Below, one piece after another: positions 12,501 through 43,950 of a stretch of DNA of 64,000 nt. The notes under the pieces are model-generated. The model was not told the DNA's origin. It saw only the letters and a program-made list of their open reading frames with translations, and ran no database searches. The stretch comes from Paralichthys olivaceus (lineage: Eukaryota > Chordata > Actinopteri > Pleuronectiformes > Paralichthyidae), in contig NC_091096.1 of NCBI RefSeq assembly GCF_024713975.1, positions 21,698,458 through 21,762,457 of the forward strand, given 5' to 3'. How positions within the stretch are numbered: the first letter of the stretch is position 1; every line of letters starts with the position of its first letter. Made by a program: the position numbers and the translations under genes.

Positions 12501-15500
12501 CAAAATGATTCTTGCCTATGTCATCATATATACATAATATGTCATGTATTGTTCTTCTGTGCTTTAACAGTTCGAGAGTTAACCATGGAGTTATGTGGTA
12601 GAGTCATTAGTCATATTAGATACTATGTGCAATAAAAGACTGGTAATAAAAAAAAACATGAATTGTGTTGTTACCTTTCTTAGTGGGAGCATCTTGGACT
12701 GACAGTGTGATGAGTTTCTGGTTGGCGGGAAGGATGGGCCTCTCTGACTCTGCCTGCTTCCTCTTCATGTCTCTGTTGAACTGCCTTCGCTCAGCCCATG
12801 TGCGAAACTTCTTGACAGTAACTTGTTCAAAGTCAAAGCATTTTTCCAGATACACACGAAACTCTTCAAGTTCTGTGAAGAGGTTTTATCAAGTAAGTTC
12901 ACTAAGTGCCAAAAAGCAACAAAAAAATAAGAACCTTTTTCAAAGTCTTTCACTGCCAATATACTACGACAAGCTCTTACCTACTGACTCGTCCTTGCAC
13001 ACTTCCACCTTGGCCTTGACTTGGCCTAAGGCTCCTTGGGCAGTGTCAAAAGCATGATTCACTTTAACCTGCAGGTTGTTGTCAGTGGTACTCTCTCCAT
13101 TTGGGCCACCGTCAGTCAAAATGGAGGGAGGGGCGTCTTCCTGCTCCTCGGCTGCAGCATCCGACTTGCCTGCTCCCTCTTCACCATTAGCCTCCTGCAT
13201 GGGCTTTACTGGAGACTCCACTGCATTAAGTGTCATCTCCCCGTTCAGCTCCCTTTCCTCATGTTCCTTCATTTTCTTGTAATGTAGGCAAGGGATACTG
13301 CTGGTGGGTGGGTCATGTTTCTGTATCAAAAAGAATGAAGAGTGAGACGAGAGAGAATATGTCAACAGTTCCACTACATACCTGACTTTAAGAGCTAAGC
13401 TGCAATGTTTAAAAAGTTAATGTTTCCAGGGGGGTAGACTATCTGCTGAACACAATTTCTTTCCCAGCAGCATTGCCTTATTTCACACAAGCACAAACCC
13501 CATTGAATCTAAAATTCCCCCTGAATGACAATGTAATGTCAAATATTAGAATCAGATTGGCAAACACATTTCTGAAGGAATAATACAGAGATCTTGATGA
13601 AAAACAGGAGGAATATTTATGGAACTTATGTCTTTAAGTGTGTGTACTTTGGTATGGCTGGATTGAATTTAAAGTTACTTAAAAACACATCAGATCTCAA
13701 AGTCCCAGTTCTAGTTTGCAGATGTGAAGCAGGATGTACAGTGAGGAGAACAGCTGGTGTGTGGTGTAGTAGCTGCTAACATGACGATTTATCACCACAT
13801 GATTACTTTTCTTTCGAAAGAGTTGGGTGGCCTCTACAAAACCATCGGAAAAAGATTTAAGAAATACAGACATGAATAGAACATAATTTTTTGGCACATC
13901 CTGGATGAGTCTCAGCACAAAGCCCATAATTTCAAGGTCTACATGCCACTTGAGTTCACCTAAACTGATTTAACTGGTATCAGGAGTAAAATATATTACC
14001 AACAATTTGGTTTAGAGAGCTGACATGGATGGGGACTCAATTAATACTATGAGAGTATGAGGTACTATGCAGAATACCACATCAGGATGATGTGGTATTA
14101 AGGAATACATTTGTGTTGCATCTTACCCTAATACTGCCAGTCCCGAGGAAATATGGTCTGGACCATGTGACCACTCTGGTTTCTCTGTGTAGGTAGACTG
14201 GAATGCCTGAGTTATGGAATGTCATGATCCATCCATCAGGTAGAGGCTCAGTGGGTGGACGCCCTCGACCTGGCATATGGATAAATGCAAATGCAGGCAC
14301 AGATTACAACATTGTTACATCATGTGGTTAAGTGATGCGGATTCAATGTTAAAACTGTTTTTTTTATGTTGGGTTTAAGTTTGACAATCTTGTATGGGAA
14401 GGTTAAAACCCACCTTGGAGATAAAAGTGCAATAAGTTATGAACTTCTGTTACCTGTGACTATCAACTTTAAACTAAAAATAACAAAGTACTTCACACTA
14501 CAAGCATATCAAAGGTGATAATTCGCCTGTAGTTTTATTTTTCTTTATACCATCACATTGAAAAATACAATTTGGATTCTCATGTTTTAAACAAGGTTTT
14601 TAGAATCAGGATCACTCGTACCAACTGATCATAGTTTGATACTCTTGAGCTTTTCAACTGTGATACTACATCTGAGCACTACAGCACAGAACAAAGGTTT
14701 ACCTACTTTCGTTGAGCAGGTCTTACCACCTCTGCAAACCAATATTCTGGGGGAAACCTTGGCTGATGTAATCTATATTGGCAGTGCACACAACCATACA
14801 CTATTGTTCTATTCAACTTGCTTCAAAATACACATATGTACCACATACTGAATAAATATGTTGTGCCCCTCAGAACTGAAGCTACTTTAAACTGCAAGTT
14901 TGCTAATGGAGCCCAACCCTAAAACAGACAGATCCACCACTCACTCTTCAGGACAGTCTTAATTTTGGTCATCATAGGCTGAACACCTCCTTCTTCACCA
15001 TCTGACTGATGATCACTGTCCCCACCATATTTGTCCTCAGATGGACGCATCTTTTTTGGCACTGGCATGCCCTCCTCCAGCAGAGCGTCAACATCGTTGT
15101 CAAACTCCTCCTGGAAGAGTTAGTGGTTAAGGCCGGGGGAGAAGGATGGGTCACAGGTTTACAGGAATTTTTTGTTTCACCTGAGAAGAGACTTCACCTG
15201 ATGTGATGAATAAACTGAGCATTGGAGAAAGAAAAAAACAAAACTACACTTCAACTACAGCAAAAATTACCAGTTCAACTTTTGAATTAGAAAACAAATG
15301 ATATGAATCTACAAACAATATATAACAATTAAATAATGCATTTGGCATTTCTAAGCCCTCAATTTTAATATTGATTAACTTGTCTATACAGGAAACCCAG
15401 CATTTACTTGGGAAAATAAAAAGGGCACTGACCTCCTGTAGTATCTCACTTGTTATTTTCAGAAATAAAAAAAACAAGAGATAAAGAAAAACTCAAATTT

Positions 15501-17768
15501 ATTTAAATGTATGTTACCTTATGGGACATTTGATCCTTATTTAATCTACTGATGCAGAAAAGTTCTTCAATGTTGCAACAGAAATCGTTGTGATCACTTT
15601 TTTTTTTTTACTGGCCAATTATGCTACATCCAATTTATAGTTTCTGTCATTTATCACTACTGCCAAAAGCTACACTATACACTACCAATTTCAAGAATAA
15701 ACCGTTCATGCTACTTGCCTCAAGTACGTCACCACAATATTATTCTGCACTTAGCATTTGGAAAAATCTGGCAGTTGCACTTTGGTTAATCTCTAGAAAC
15801 AGATTATGCGCCTGAATATGCAGTTTCTAATTCGATTAATCATGTTTGAGCAGGCTTTGGTTGCCTGCAGGTAAACAGTGTAGAGAGAAAAAGAGGCACA
15901 ACCCATGAACAGAAATGCATCAGCTATCTGCTTTTTAATGTATCTGTATTCATTTGCAGAAAGCTGTTAACAGAGATCAGCCAAAATGTCATCCAGACCA
16001 ATAACATCTAAAAAAAGTATTTCTGTTTTGAGTGGAGAAACATTCAACCTGTGAGATAAGTGGAACTAGTCGGACAGTAAACAGTACGGTGAACAGAAGA
16101 TAAGAGTCTTGGCCTGGATATCGGTTGCCTACACCAGAGGCCCCAAAATATCGGCTGTTGGTTCCAGAGGCTAATTCCTCGTCAGACGATAGCTGATGGG
16201 ATTGCAAAATATTTCTCTGTGTGTACACCAAGCATTACAGTGAGATGTGTAAATGTATCTATAGATACCACAACTTTGTGAACAAGAAAGTAGTGGCCAT
16301 TGAGATTTTTACCCAATGTAGTTTTTTTATGCTTTGATGGCCTCAATCTCAATGCCAATGGGTTACATCGTAACTGGTTAGTGGCATAAAGCTGCATGGA
16401 AGCAATTTCATCATCTTCATGCTACATACGGGTTGGGGTGCTTTTTTATCAAGAGTGACCTGTCATCACCAAAACATATTCGCTACAAGACACAAAGTTT
16501 ATGGAAGTCAATTTGGGAAACCCCAAAAAACCCACTTAAAAGAAATCAATGCCTCTAACATTATTCTTTGTCTCCCTCGGGTTGAAAACTCCACTGACTA
16601 AGAAACACTGGTTTGGAGCATTTTCTCCATGTATTAGTGAGAGGACATGTAATTCAATCTGAGTAATATAGGATTTATTTGTCAGTCAGTCTATAGTCAG
16701 TCAGTTTGTGAGAATGTTATCAAAGCAGCAATCATTTTCTCCATACACTAAAAACATTATAGACATAAAATGCCAAATAATTTTTTCATATGATCCGATA
16801 TCTGATTGGCCTAATATTGCAGCCAAAATGGAGCACGGTCAATCTTTGTTCCAGACATTCTTAATGTATATTTTTTGTCTGCCCCCCATTGTGCCAACAC
16901 AGTCCTCATATTGAGACGATAGGTGAGGCTGTGTAATAGAACAGGGCTATTGTACTCTATTGTACTGTACAAACTGTACATACTATATCATTATAATGTT
17001 ACTGTTTAATAGGGATGAAGAAATTGTGTGTGTAGCTGTCAATGAAAATGGATACTGCAAACACAAGAGCAGACGTACCTCATATGAGAAAGCCACGGCC
17101 TCGTCACCTGCTTGCTCCTGCTGAGCTATGACCTCAGACTTAAAGCCGCCATGCTCCCCATCGTCGTGATCCAGGAAGTTCTCGTAGAAGTCCTCCAACT
17201 CATCCAGAACAGCATACTCTACCTTGTTTTCCAGATCTACCTCAGTCTCCTCTGACCTCATGCATATGTTTCCTGCTCCAGAGCTTCCCTCAGCTGCCTC
17301 CTGCTCACTAGTCGAGTCATGCAACTCACCGTTCAGACCGTCTAAGCCATTATCACTCCCTCCCTCCTGCCCTTCACCTGTGTACAGAACCTTCCTGTCT
17401 TTACTATTGCTGCTGCTGCTTTCAGTGAAGCTCACACGGATCTTAACATCTCTGAGCAGCTTGAGGTCTGGTAGAAACTTGGTGACCGGGGGAGCGTGAC
17501 GGGCTGTTCTTGGGCACTGTGGGTTGGGACTGGCCTCATCTGAGAGGTGGCTACAGAAAGTGACTGAGCCCTTGCTGAGGGGCTGCTGTGGCTGGGCTTC
17601 CCCGTCCCCTGGGGTGTATATGTATCCATCACCACCAGAGCTAACGTCCATTACCTCTGCGTCACTGGACGTTTGCAGGGGAGGTGGTGGAGGTGCTCTG
17701 CCCTCATCTCGGCCAAAATCATCAGGTGGCTCCAAGGGGAGAGGGGGTAGAACATCATCTATCTCCAT
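9534..17768 (-). CDS. dgcr8: Microprocessor complex subunit DGCR8, 13 coding exons
   Basis: Nuclear double-stranded-RNA-binding partner of Drosha that recognises pri-miRNAs. Coding exons, in transcription order: 17768-17079, 15110-14945, 14269-14127, 13320-12981, 12872-12675, 12369-12268, 12040-11942, 11722-11640, 11518-11418, 11269-11163, 10678-10551, 10227-10114, 9617-9534. All have GT-AG borders and consistent phases, totalling 2355 nt and 784 aa (human 773). Parts: a proline/acidic N-terminus; a WW domain ~293-325 (W299, W321); a heme-binding IPCLHY motif with Cys344, equivalent to human Cys352; dsRBD1 ~513-588; dsRBD2 ~626-696; a C-terminal Drosha-binding tail ending LCTVDV. The ATG at 17768 is preceded by an in-frame TAG, and GTG/AAG codons just upstream are not used. 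The transcript carries two self-targeting hairpins in exon 2. Confidence 0.98.
17625..17695 (-). ncRNA. mir1306: miR-1306-type hairpin inside the dgcr8 coding sequence
   Basis: On the minus strand the 5' arm at 17666-17687 (CCACCTCCCCTGCAAACGTC plus CA) is identical to human miR-1306-5p as I recall it. The 3' arm at 17630-17647 (ACGTTAGCTCTGGTGGTG) differs at one base. The arms pair across the loop AGTGACGCAGAGGTAATGG. The same bases encode [19 protein letters not shown], which is nearly the human protein, so RNA structure and protein are selected together. Microprocessor is known to cleave this mammalian hairpin to repress DGCR8 mRNA. Whether a stable miRNA is made in this fish is not shown. 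Confidence 0.9.
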
Positions 17769-18032
17769 CTTAGCCACTACAACATATACTGACTAATAAT
17801 ATAGTAGAATAAAATCTGACCTGTAGAAACTTCTTTCTTAGCTAATTCCACAATTCATGCAGAAGCACATCCCTGTAAAGACCACGTACCAGAGGAGAAA
17901 ATGCTAAGCTGACTACATTGTTCTTTTCATTAATGTAGACAGCTTTCAGAATCACTGTCTCAATTATTGGAAATCACAATGCATTCAGCTTAATATGGGA
18001 TCTAGGCACTGATCATCCTCCACTGGGATCTT
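17769..18032 (-). other. dgcr8: dgcr8 exon 2, 5'UTR part
   Basis: The exon begins at an acceptor with a good pyrimidine tract (CTCCTCCAGCCCCTAG on the minus strand, AG at 18034-18033) and continues into the coding part without a break. It contains the miR-3618-like hairpin and, just before the start codon, a minimal uORF ATG-TTG-TAG at 17785-17777. Confidence 0.75.
17900..17950 (-). ncRNA. mir3618: miR-3618-type hairpin in the dgcr8 5'UTR
   Basis: The minus-strand segment 17920-17941 (TGTCTACATTAATGAAAAGA plus AC) matches human miR-3618 as recalled except for one base near its end. The stem is 14 bp with one mismatch: + strand AAGCTGACTACATT at 17906-17919 pairs with AATGTAGACAGCTT at 17932-17945. 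It lies in non-coding exon 2 sequence 140-180 bases upstream of the start codon. In mammals this 5'UTR hairpin is the main site of Drosha cleavage of DGCR8 mRNA, giving negative feedback. Confidence 0.88.
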
Positions 18033-18466
18033 CTAGGGGCTGGAGGAGAGGACCAGAGAGAATACATGTCAGTACAACTTTGTGACTAATGGCCTAATAA
18101 GACTGCGTATTGTACCTATTAATATTCTGACTTTAACATGGAGCTGCTGACAGACGACATTCATCTGGGTCTCTTAGCCTGGGTATAGGATTCATGTTAA
18201 CCCTGATCCATACCACAAGCTAATTTAATGTTTTATAATCACGAGACAGCTACTTGTTTTAGCGCATCTGTTCAGACTGCAGCTGCACAGCGGGGCCCTG
18301 GTGACGTTCACATCCACGATGATGTGCTAGCAAGCAACCACCGGGATGTCTACGTCCGCAGAAATGCTAAGCTAGGCTAAACTCAGACAGGTAAGGCATC
18401 GGATAAATACTCACCGATAAATATGGCACGACTGTCTCCTACTCGGCGCCTGACTACCTTTCTAAA

Positions 18467-18517
18467 TTATTGTATTTGCGACGAGCCGCCATAAGGACTC
18501 GACGGTAGCGCCGCCAT
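18467..18517 (-). CDS. Upstream ORF (16 aa) in dgcr8 exon 1
   Basis: The ATG of the TISU element opens MAALPSSPYGGSSQIQ before TAA, wholly within exon 1. It is included in the mRNA only if transcription starts upstream of the motif. No homologue is known to me. Confidence 0.35.
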   Translation of the reverse strand: MAALPSSPYGGSSQIQ

Positions 18518-18522
18518 CTTGG
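18511..18522 (-). promoter_or_regulatory. YY1/TISU promoter element of dgcr8
   Basis: CAAGATGGCGGC on the minus strand is a perfect match to the SAASATGGCGGC consensus, which acts as a YY1 site and as an initiator for short-5'UTR translation. No TATA box is visible. GC-rich DNA surrounds it. Confidence 0.7.
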
Positions 18523-20735
18523 AGGAAAAACACAGCGGAAAACCGACCCGGAGCCCGCCTTCCACTACCGGCTTTTTCATGACTGATGGGTCAGCGGTCC
18601 AATCACAGCGCCTCTCCGCGGCAGCTACCGGTATGGGTCTGCCGATTCAACCAATCAAGCGTTTGACGTTTTCTGAGACGAGCAGCGTGTTAAGCGCCAG
18701 AATTACTATTCAAGACATATAAAGGAGACCTCGAAGAATTCAGATATACTTTTAATTAACTAAAAATAATAGTTTTTGAAGTATTCACAATATTTTAAAC
18801 CAAATAAAAACAACATCACTTAAAGTTGCTATAAATGTGTGTATGTCATTTATTATTACACTGCATGTGAAATGTTTAAATCTTAAACTAATTTTCTTAG
18901 TCAGCCGTGTCATGTGTTTACATCTTTGAAATAATTAATTGAACTTGAGGGTACACTGAGGCTAAAGGTTAATCTGATGGACTTCTGGCGTGTATGGCAG
19001 GACTATGAAAGCCATGTGGCTGCTCACTAGATCAGACATCCTTAACTATATGCTTTTCTCTCTTTAGCTTTATCAACAGGACCCTCACAGGGTACTGTCA
19101 ATACGAAGTAGATGACGCACAGGGTGTTGGACCAGAGTATCAGGTCAGGTCTTAAGGTGATAGTGACAAAATGTGATGGACTAAGAGCTGCTGGTCAGTG
19201 GAGGAGGCCCTCTCAAATGTTGTCCTTTGAACTGCGCTTGATGTTTTCCATGGCAAGGCATTAGGTCTCTTTGTTTCAATTGTTGCTGAGAGGCATTTGA
19301 GTACCTGGTTGTGTCTATATATGTATACATGTGTATGCCTACCTTGGGAGAGACTTATTTTGCAACCAGTGAGGATGTGCCTGAGGGTAACTGGAGCTGA
19401 GCATAGTGGGTAGGATGGATCTTTGTTCGGCCACTGCGATACGTTTTGGGTGAGGGAAGACATCATATATGGCTCTAAGCAGGAAGCTAATCCTGCTGGC
19501 TTCCATTCCCCACATTCCAGCGGATCTTTATTTTCTCTATGCTCTTCCAATTCATCACTACCCATGTCTTGCTTGAGTGACAGCCTTTGCAAATCTTGCT
19601 GCCTCTTCCTGACGCCGGATTTCCAGGACTACCAATTTTCACTGCTCTTAAGGGGTTGCCTTGTTCCACAGGGGTCTACTCAGAGCTAGGCACAAACTTC
19701 CTTGTCCCTGGAGTTAAATAACTATCAGTGCAGTGATCATGTACATGGCCTGTTTCATGGTTGACTTTTGTTCATTGACCTGCTATTAATCAGATTCACT
19801 TATACATGTGTTGAAAAAATCGTAAAGTCCTGAGGTGTTGGAGCAGCAGATCGCTTCAGGATCAAGTAAAACACAATATCTCAATTTACCAGTTGGGGTC
19901 AGTAATAGTCTTTAGTCCGAAATAACACACAGTAGCTTCACTTCACTTCTCCCCTAATGTGGCCTAGTAGAACGAAGATAGAGATTTGTTTTTCTTTCTC
20001 TGCCATTTGTTTTTTTTGATACAATGCGTATAGTAACATTTTCTCAGCACACATTTTGAATTTTCATAAGAAAAAGAAGAGATGTTAAAAATCATATCAA
20101 GAATCATAGAATAAGTGGAATAGACTTAGTGACTTTTGATGAAAACAAAAGTCTGATGAGGTCTATACCTTCAACTGACTAGCACCTTATACGCTTCAAA
20201 ACGTGACAGATGACCAAAAAATATCAAGTGGCAACATTTTCTCACAAGTCACATAAACTATGGGTGGTTTTACATTCAGAGGAATCTGAAGCGTAACCTT
20301 AACCCAAGATAACCATTGATGAAGTGCATCCTCGCTGAAAAACTCCTTCATGCACAAGATGGAGGAAATGTCACTTCTAAATTGTAGAAGAACTATAGGT
20401 ATCTACATCTTTATATAGAGATGTATAGAAGACTACTATGAACTGATAACATATTACATACATTTGCACACAGCCTTCTCTTGTTTGAGTTTATCGTTAG
20501 TAGCTTTCTTCGGGAGGGTGAGTGGTTTTGTTCCTGTTGGTTTTGTGTCCAAACACCTGTGAGTGACATATTTGGGAAAGAAACAGGAAGCAGAAGTAAA
20601 ACATTTCTAGTAAAAGAATAGCCAGCTGTTTTAAGTCAAATGCAGAAATCCACAGACAGGTGCATGAACGTGTGTAGATACTAAAAAATGAGGTTCCTCA
20701 CATTTGCAACAATTCTTATACAACAAGACATGAGA
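18523..20735. other. Intergenic DNA between dgcr8 and tango2
   Basis: CpG-rich promoter flank to about 18700, then AT-rich sequence. The only recognisable content is the LINE remnant at 19150-19690. The rest, about 19700-20735, shows no gene or repeat I can name. Confidence 0.6.
19150..19690 (-). pseudogene. Decayed LINE ORF2 C-terminal fragment
   Basis: Minus-strand reading gives PLCSAPVTLRHILTGC, the cysteine/histidine motif (C-x-x-x-HIL-x-x-C type) that follows the reverse transcriptase of a widespread fish non-LTR element. It is then followed by a broken form of the usual GRYTWRHNQVLK segment, here GRHTHVYIYRHNQVLK, where a TA/TG-rich insertion has replaced part of the motif. An NALP-like stretch and VQRTTFERAS come next. 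Upstream residues including NPASGRGSKICKGC lie in another frame, so at least one frameshift is present. It is non-functional. Confidence 0.65.
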
Positions 20736-20750
20736 GTTTAAGGGAAGTCT

Positions 20751-20756
20751 TTTATT
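20751..20756 (-). terminator. tango2: Poly(A) signal of tango2
   Basis: TTTATT on the + strand (AATAAA on minus) is the first clear signal after the stop codon, giving a 3'UTR of about 750 bases (roughly 20735-21489). Confidence 0.55.
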
Positions 20757-21489
20757 GTCAAACAGCTGTAAAATGTTACACTTTACCATGAAACTATTTG
20801 CATTTCACAATGAAATCAATGCTGTTATCAATACTGAGACAATTGTGCAGGGATAAGGCAGGCAAAAGTTAGCTGTGACTCTAATCGATGGAAATTACTG
20901 AGATTTTAAACCTGAATAAACATTCTCCTGATAAAATGACAACCCTATGAAGGGTGTGGAAAATAATATGCATCATTGATATGCATATATCTTTTTACTG
21001 CTCTAGCTAAAGGAGGAAACTTCAAACAGCAGTCTGGAGATTGTGTATGTCATGGATTTAAAGGTAAAAAACTGACACTATCAATAATAAATTAGATTGC
21101 ATTCAAATAATCTTGTCAACAAAAGCATTGACTGGAGTTTTAAATGATATATGATAGAAACTACAATTTTTCAAGCAACCCCACCCTCCTGTTTTGAGAT
21201 GTATTTTCTAAATTATAAATGTTCTTTGGCAATTTTGCAAATTCATACATATGTTTCAGAAGATGCATTTTAAATTAAATTATGAATAAGAAATACATTT
21301 CATTAATGTTAATGAGGTGGATATTGCTGACCAGCTGAAGAAAAAAGTGCAGATGAGACTTCATGTTCGTATACAGTGGGTTTCAAAGTTCTTTTAACTG
21401 TGTTTTACTATTGGAGATAATGGGGACTGAGGGTCAGGAAAGTCAGGGTAATGCAAAAAGGCACACAGTGGGTCTCCTTCATCATGTCT

Positions 21490-40915
<19,426 letters not shown>

Positions 40916-42746
40916 CTGGCAAAGAGAAGCAATCAGAAAAGGAAAAGAGTAAAAACCTGTGTTCACTGGTGGTGGTGGTGATAGAAATGACATCGGATGT
41001 TAAACATGATCATGAGACCAAGTGGGTGGGTTCAAATTGTGCAATATACAGATGGCGATCCAATAGCTGTTGAAATATTTGTTAAATAGTTACAAAATGA
41101 TTTTCCTAAATGCTTGATTTGTTAAGAATAAGCAGTTTCACATTTGCTTTGCAGCTTGACTGGGACCAACTGAGACTGCAGTCAGTGTTCGTTTAGTTAG
41201 TTTTTTGTTGAAGCTACGATAAAGTGGAGAACACACGTCTTTGACTGTGCTCATATTCCCATCCACAGTCTTTGAGTATATTTCTCAACATATTCTGTTA
41301 TGTACTGTATTACAAGAAGGAAGTTTCAGTAACAATTCGAGGTAAAGTACCTGGTATGTGGAGTTCCTTTTGAAGTATGCGTCATTTATATGCTGGGACT
41401 CTATAGTTGCTTGAGTGGGCAAGAAATAAACAGAGCCACACTAACAACAGCAGCTAAAGGCTTTTCTCATTGCCTGCCTTAATAGTGGTGGTGGGCGATC
41501 TGACAGTTTTATAGTGTGATCAATCTTAAAGACATCCATGATTTACTGTTCAAGCAAACTACAGAGATTGTGGCATTTTATGATGTTAACTCTCGATCTA
41601 ACCTAATAACGTGGATCCACATTACAAGAGAGATGCTTACAACCTTTGGTCAATCAGCACAGCCATCTAGGCTATATGAAAAAAATGTGAGCTAGGAGAC
41701 CAAAGCTAACTACGTAGGTAGTGTAGTGGTTCTGCTATGCACAGTCAGATATTTCTCAAAACTGTAAACTTTGAGGACCAAATGAACAAATCTGTACACC
41801 TTAAAATGAAGCATGTGGAGGAAATGCAGTTTTTCACGCATGATGGTCATGAGTTCCCGAAACAGTTGTCACAGACCGACAAATTACAATGCAAATTAAA
41901 ATGTAACAATGTTAAGAGTGCATGAGGCTGTCACATTCTATCAGCTGAAGATACAGAACATTTGATGCTATCATGAGTTTTGAATGGTGGGAACAGATAC
42001 GTTCATTGGCTGTTTTGAGTCTGGATATTCTCAGGAGTACATTTTAAAACTGTGACGAAAGATTGCAATTCAGATCGTGGATCTTCACTGTGTTAAAAAC
42101 ATTTTGAACTATCGGGAAAGTCTGCCATCCAGTAAATCACGTAGGAAAATCCTTGGGGATTACATACATACATACAAACTATTAAACGCAGTGTATGTAC
42201 TTGGCTGTAGGGCAATCAAATGAATCATAAGGGTGTATGTTGTTTGAGAATAGGCTCAGAATGGCAGATGTTAAACAAATTATCACAATTAATTTTTTTT
42301 ATCTGAATCATTATTGTAACTGTGATGAGTACAAATATAGAAATGAATTAAAAGCATCTTAGGAGCTCAGTCATCGATCACCATGTCATTTCACGATGTG
42401 CTAGGCATTGACAATCATTATGTGATGGTGGCAGGCTGCTTGATTAGAACATTAACTGTTATAACACTGAGTTACACAATTGAGTAGCTTTGCAGCCAGC
42501 TATTATTAGATGCTAGCTAAAGAGCAAAACCACTGTTTGATATGTATGAGAATGACAGAGATGGGAGTTGACCTGCAGATCAATTATTAGGCAAAAAACA
42601 GGTTCACCGACAACTGGTTCCAAGTGTAACAGCCAACTTGTGTCACCAGATTTTGGTAACCTGCTCAATACCTAGCTATCGTTAGCATTGCTACAGTCAG
42701 TCATGTAGAGGTGAGCAAAAGACAAAGGAGACGTGGAGATTCTTAC
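40916..42746 (-). other. tango2: tango2 intron 1
   Basis: 1.8 kb of AT-rich intron with no recognisable element or ORF. Confidence 0.55.
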
Positions 42747-42950
42747 CTAGCTAGTTATGCCCGCCACATTAAACTGTAGATGATGTTAGACGAGCTGCTG
42801 GATCAGCTGTTCTCTGACTGACTGACTGAACTTCCTGTCTCTCTGCACTGTTGTTGACAGAGGAAGCGTTCAGACGCGGAGTCCTCTCGATTTGCAGCTC
42901 TGGTGCAGCCTCTGCAGAGCGTGTGCGCTTTATTTTCATTGCGTTGTCCT
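42747..42950 (-). other. tango2: tango2 non-coding exon 1 and promoter
   Basis: Bounded by a donor GTAAGA (GT at 42746-42745, minus strand). A GC box (CCCCGCCCACCCC) near 42953-42966 suggests the start lies near 42940-42960. No TATA box. The exact start is inferred. Confidence 0.5.
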
Positions 42951-42959
42951 GAACCCCGC

Positions 42960-43860
42960 CCACCCCTGCACAGCAAATACATAAACCGAGTGCACTTCCC
43001 ACCGAGCTCTGAGGTCCACTGTGATTGGTCGGTTTGTGGCACTGATAGTAACTGAGAACACTTTGACTTCCGGTTGATTGTTTGCTTTCACAATAAAAGC
43101 AGCAATAAACAAACGGGTTTTGAAAAAGACATATATTTCAACTCGCTGGTTTGTTGAGGCTAGATGATTAATCTCAGTGTCCAAGTCAGTGTTGTTTCTG
43201 TTAATGTGACTGCATTGACTTCCACTGACTGCAGCCCTGAGGTTGAAGCACCAGGTTCAATGTTGCATGATTAGCACAGTACTTATTCCGGGCCTAGATG
43301 ATAAGTAACGATCAAACCATTTGCTGTCTGAGTAAGTCTGCACAGAGAGTTGAATATATGTTTTATAATATTATATATATTTTATTTTGTATTTCTGTGT
43401 GGTCTGCTGGTGTTCGTGTAGCTTTTACTTTGAAAAACCAGAGGCTTCCTTTATGTTCATGGTGACTTGACAATGCACCTTACCGGTAAATTATTATAAC
43501 AATAGATGTGTTGAGACTAAACATATAAAGGGACGGAAGACAGTAAAATAAAATAAATACAATAAAATAATGTAACTTATTCATCTGAATAACAATCATA
43601 TCTCAGGTTTGTTGCATTTAATTAGCATTTCAAAAATAATTCTTGTACTTAGAATCCAGACATTAAATATTAACCACATTAGAACAAAACTAAAGTAATA
43701 CTTGTGAACTAAGAGTCCAGATAGACAATCATATAATCCTGTACCGGTTTCTTCCGGTGCTGTGTGTGGTGATGATGGGGCGGAGACGCCTGTGTGTGAC
43801 GGACAGCATCCAGCAGCACTGTGGTGGTGGATGAGAGAGATAAAGGCAGCTCTGCACCTC
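42960..43860. other. Intergenic region between divergent tango2 and arvcf promoters
   Basis: About 0.9 kb, GC-richer at both ends and AT-rich in the middle. It holds no ORF of note. The head-to-head arrangement matches human TANGO2/ARVCF. Confidence 0.5.
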
Positions 43861-43933
43861 ACACAGCAGCAGTCACTAACTAGTCACCACCACTAACTAA
43901 CCAACCACTGCAGCTCCCAGTGCACGTGGTAAC

Positions 43934-43950
43934 TTTTTTTTTTTTTTTTT
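43934..43950. repeat. Poly(T) run
   Basis: A T17 homopolymer in the promoter or 5'UTR region of the rightward gene. Confidence 0.9.

Larger units (their letters stand above)
18415..18522 (-). other. dgcr8: dgcr8 non-coding exon 1
   Basis: A GC-rich exon starting at a TISU/YY1 element (CCAAGATGGCGGC, minus strand) and ending at the donor GTGAGT (GT at 18414-18413). The exact transcription start is inferred from the motif. Confidence 0.7.

Noticed and set aside
17775-17777. GTG as an upstream start for dgcr8
   Set aside because: The ATG three codons downstream matches the human start region and lies in an ordinary context. Nothing supports GTG use.
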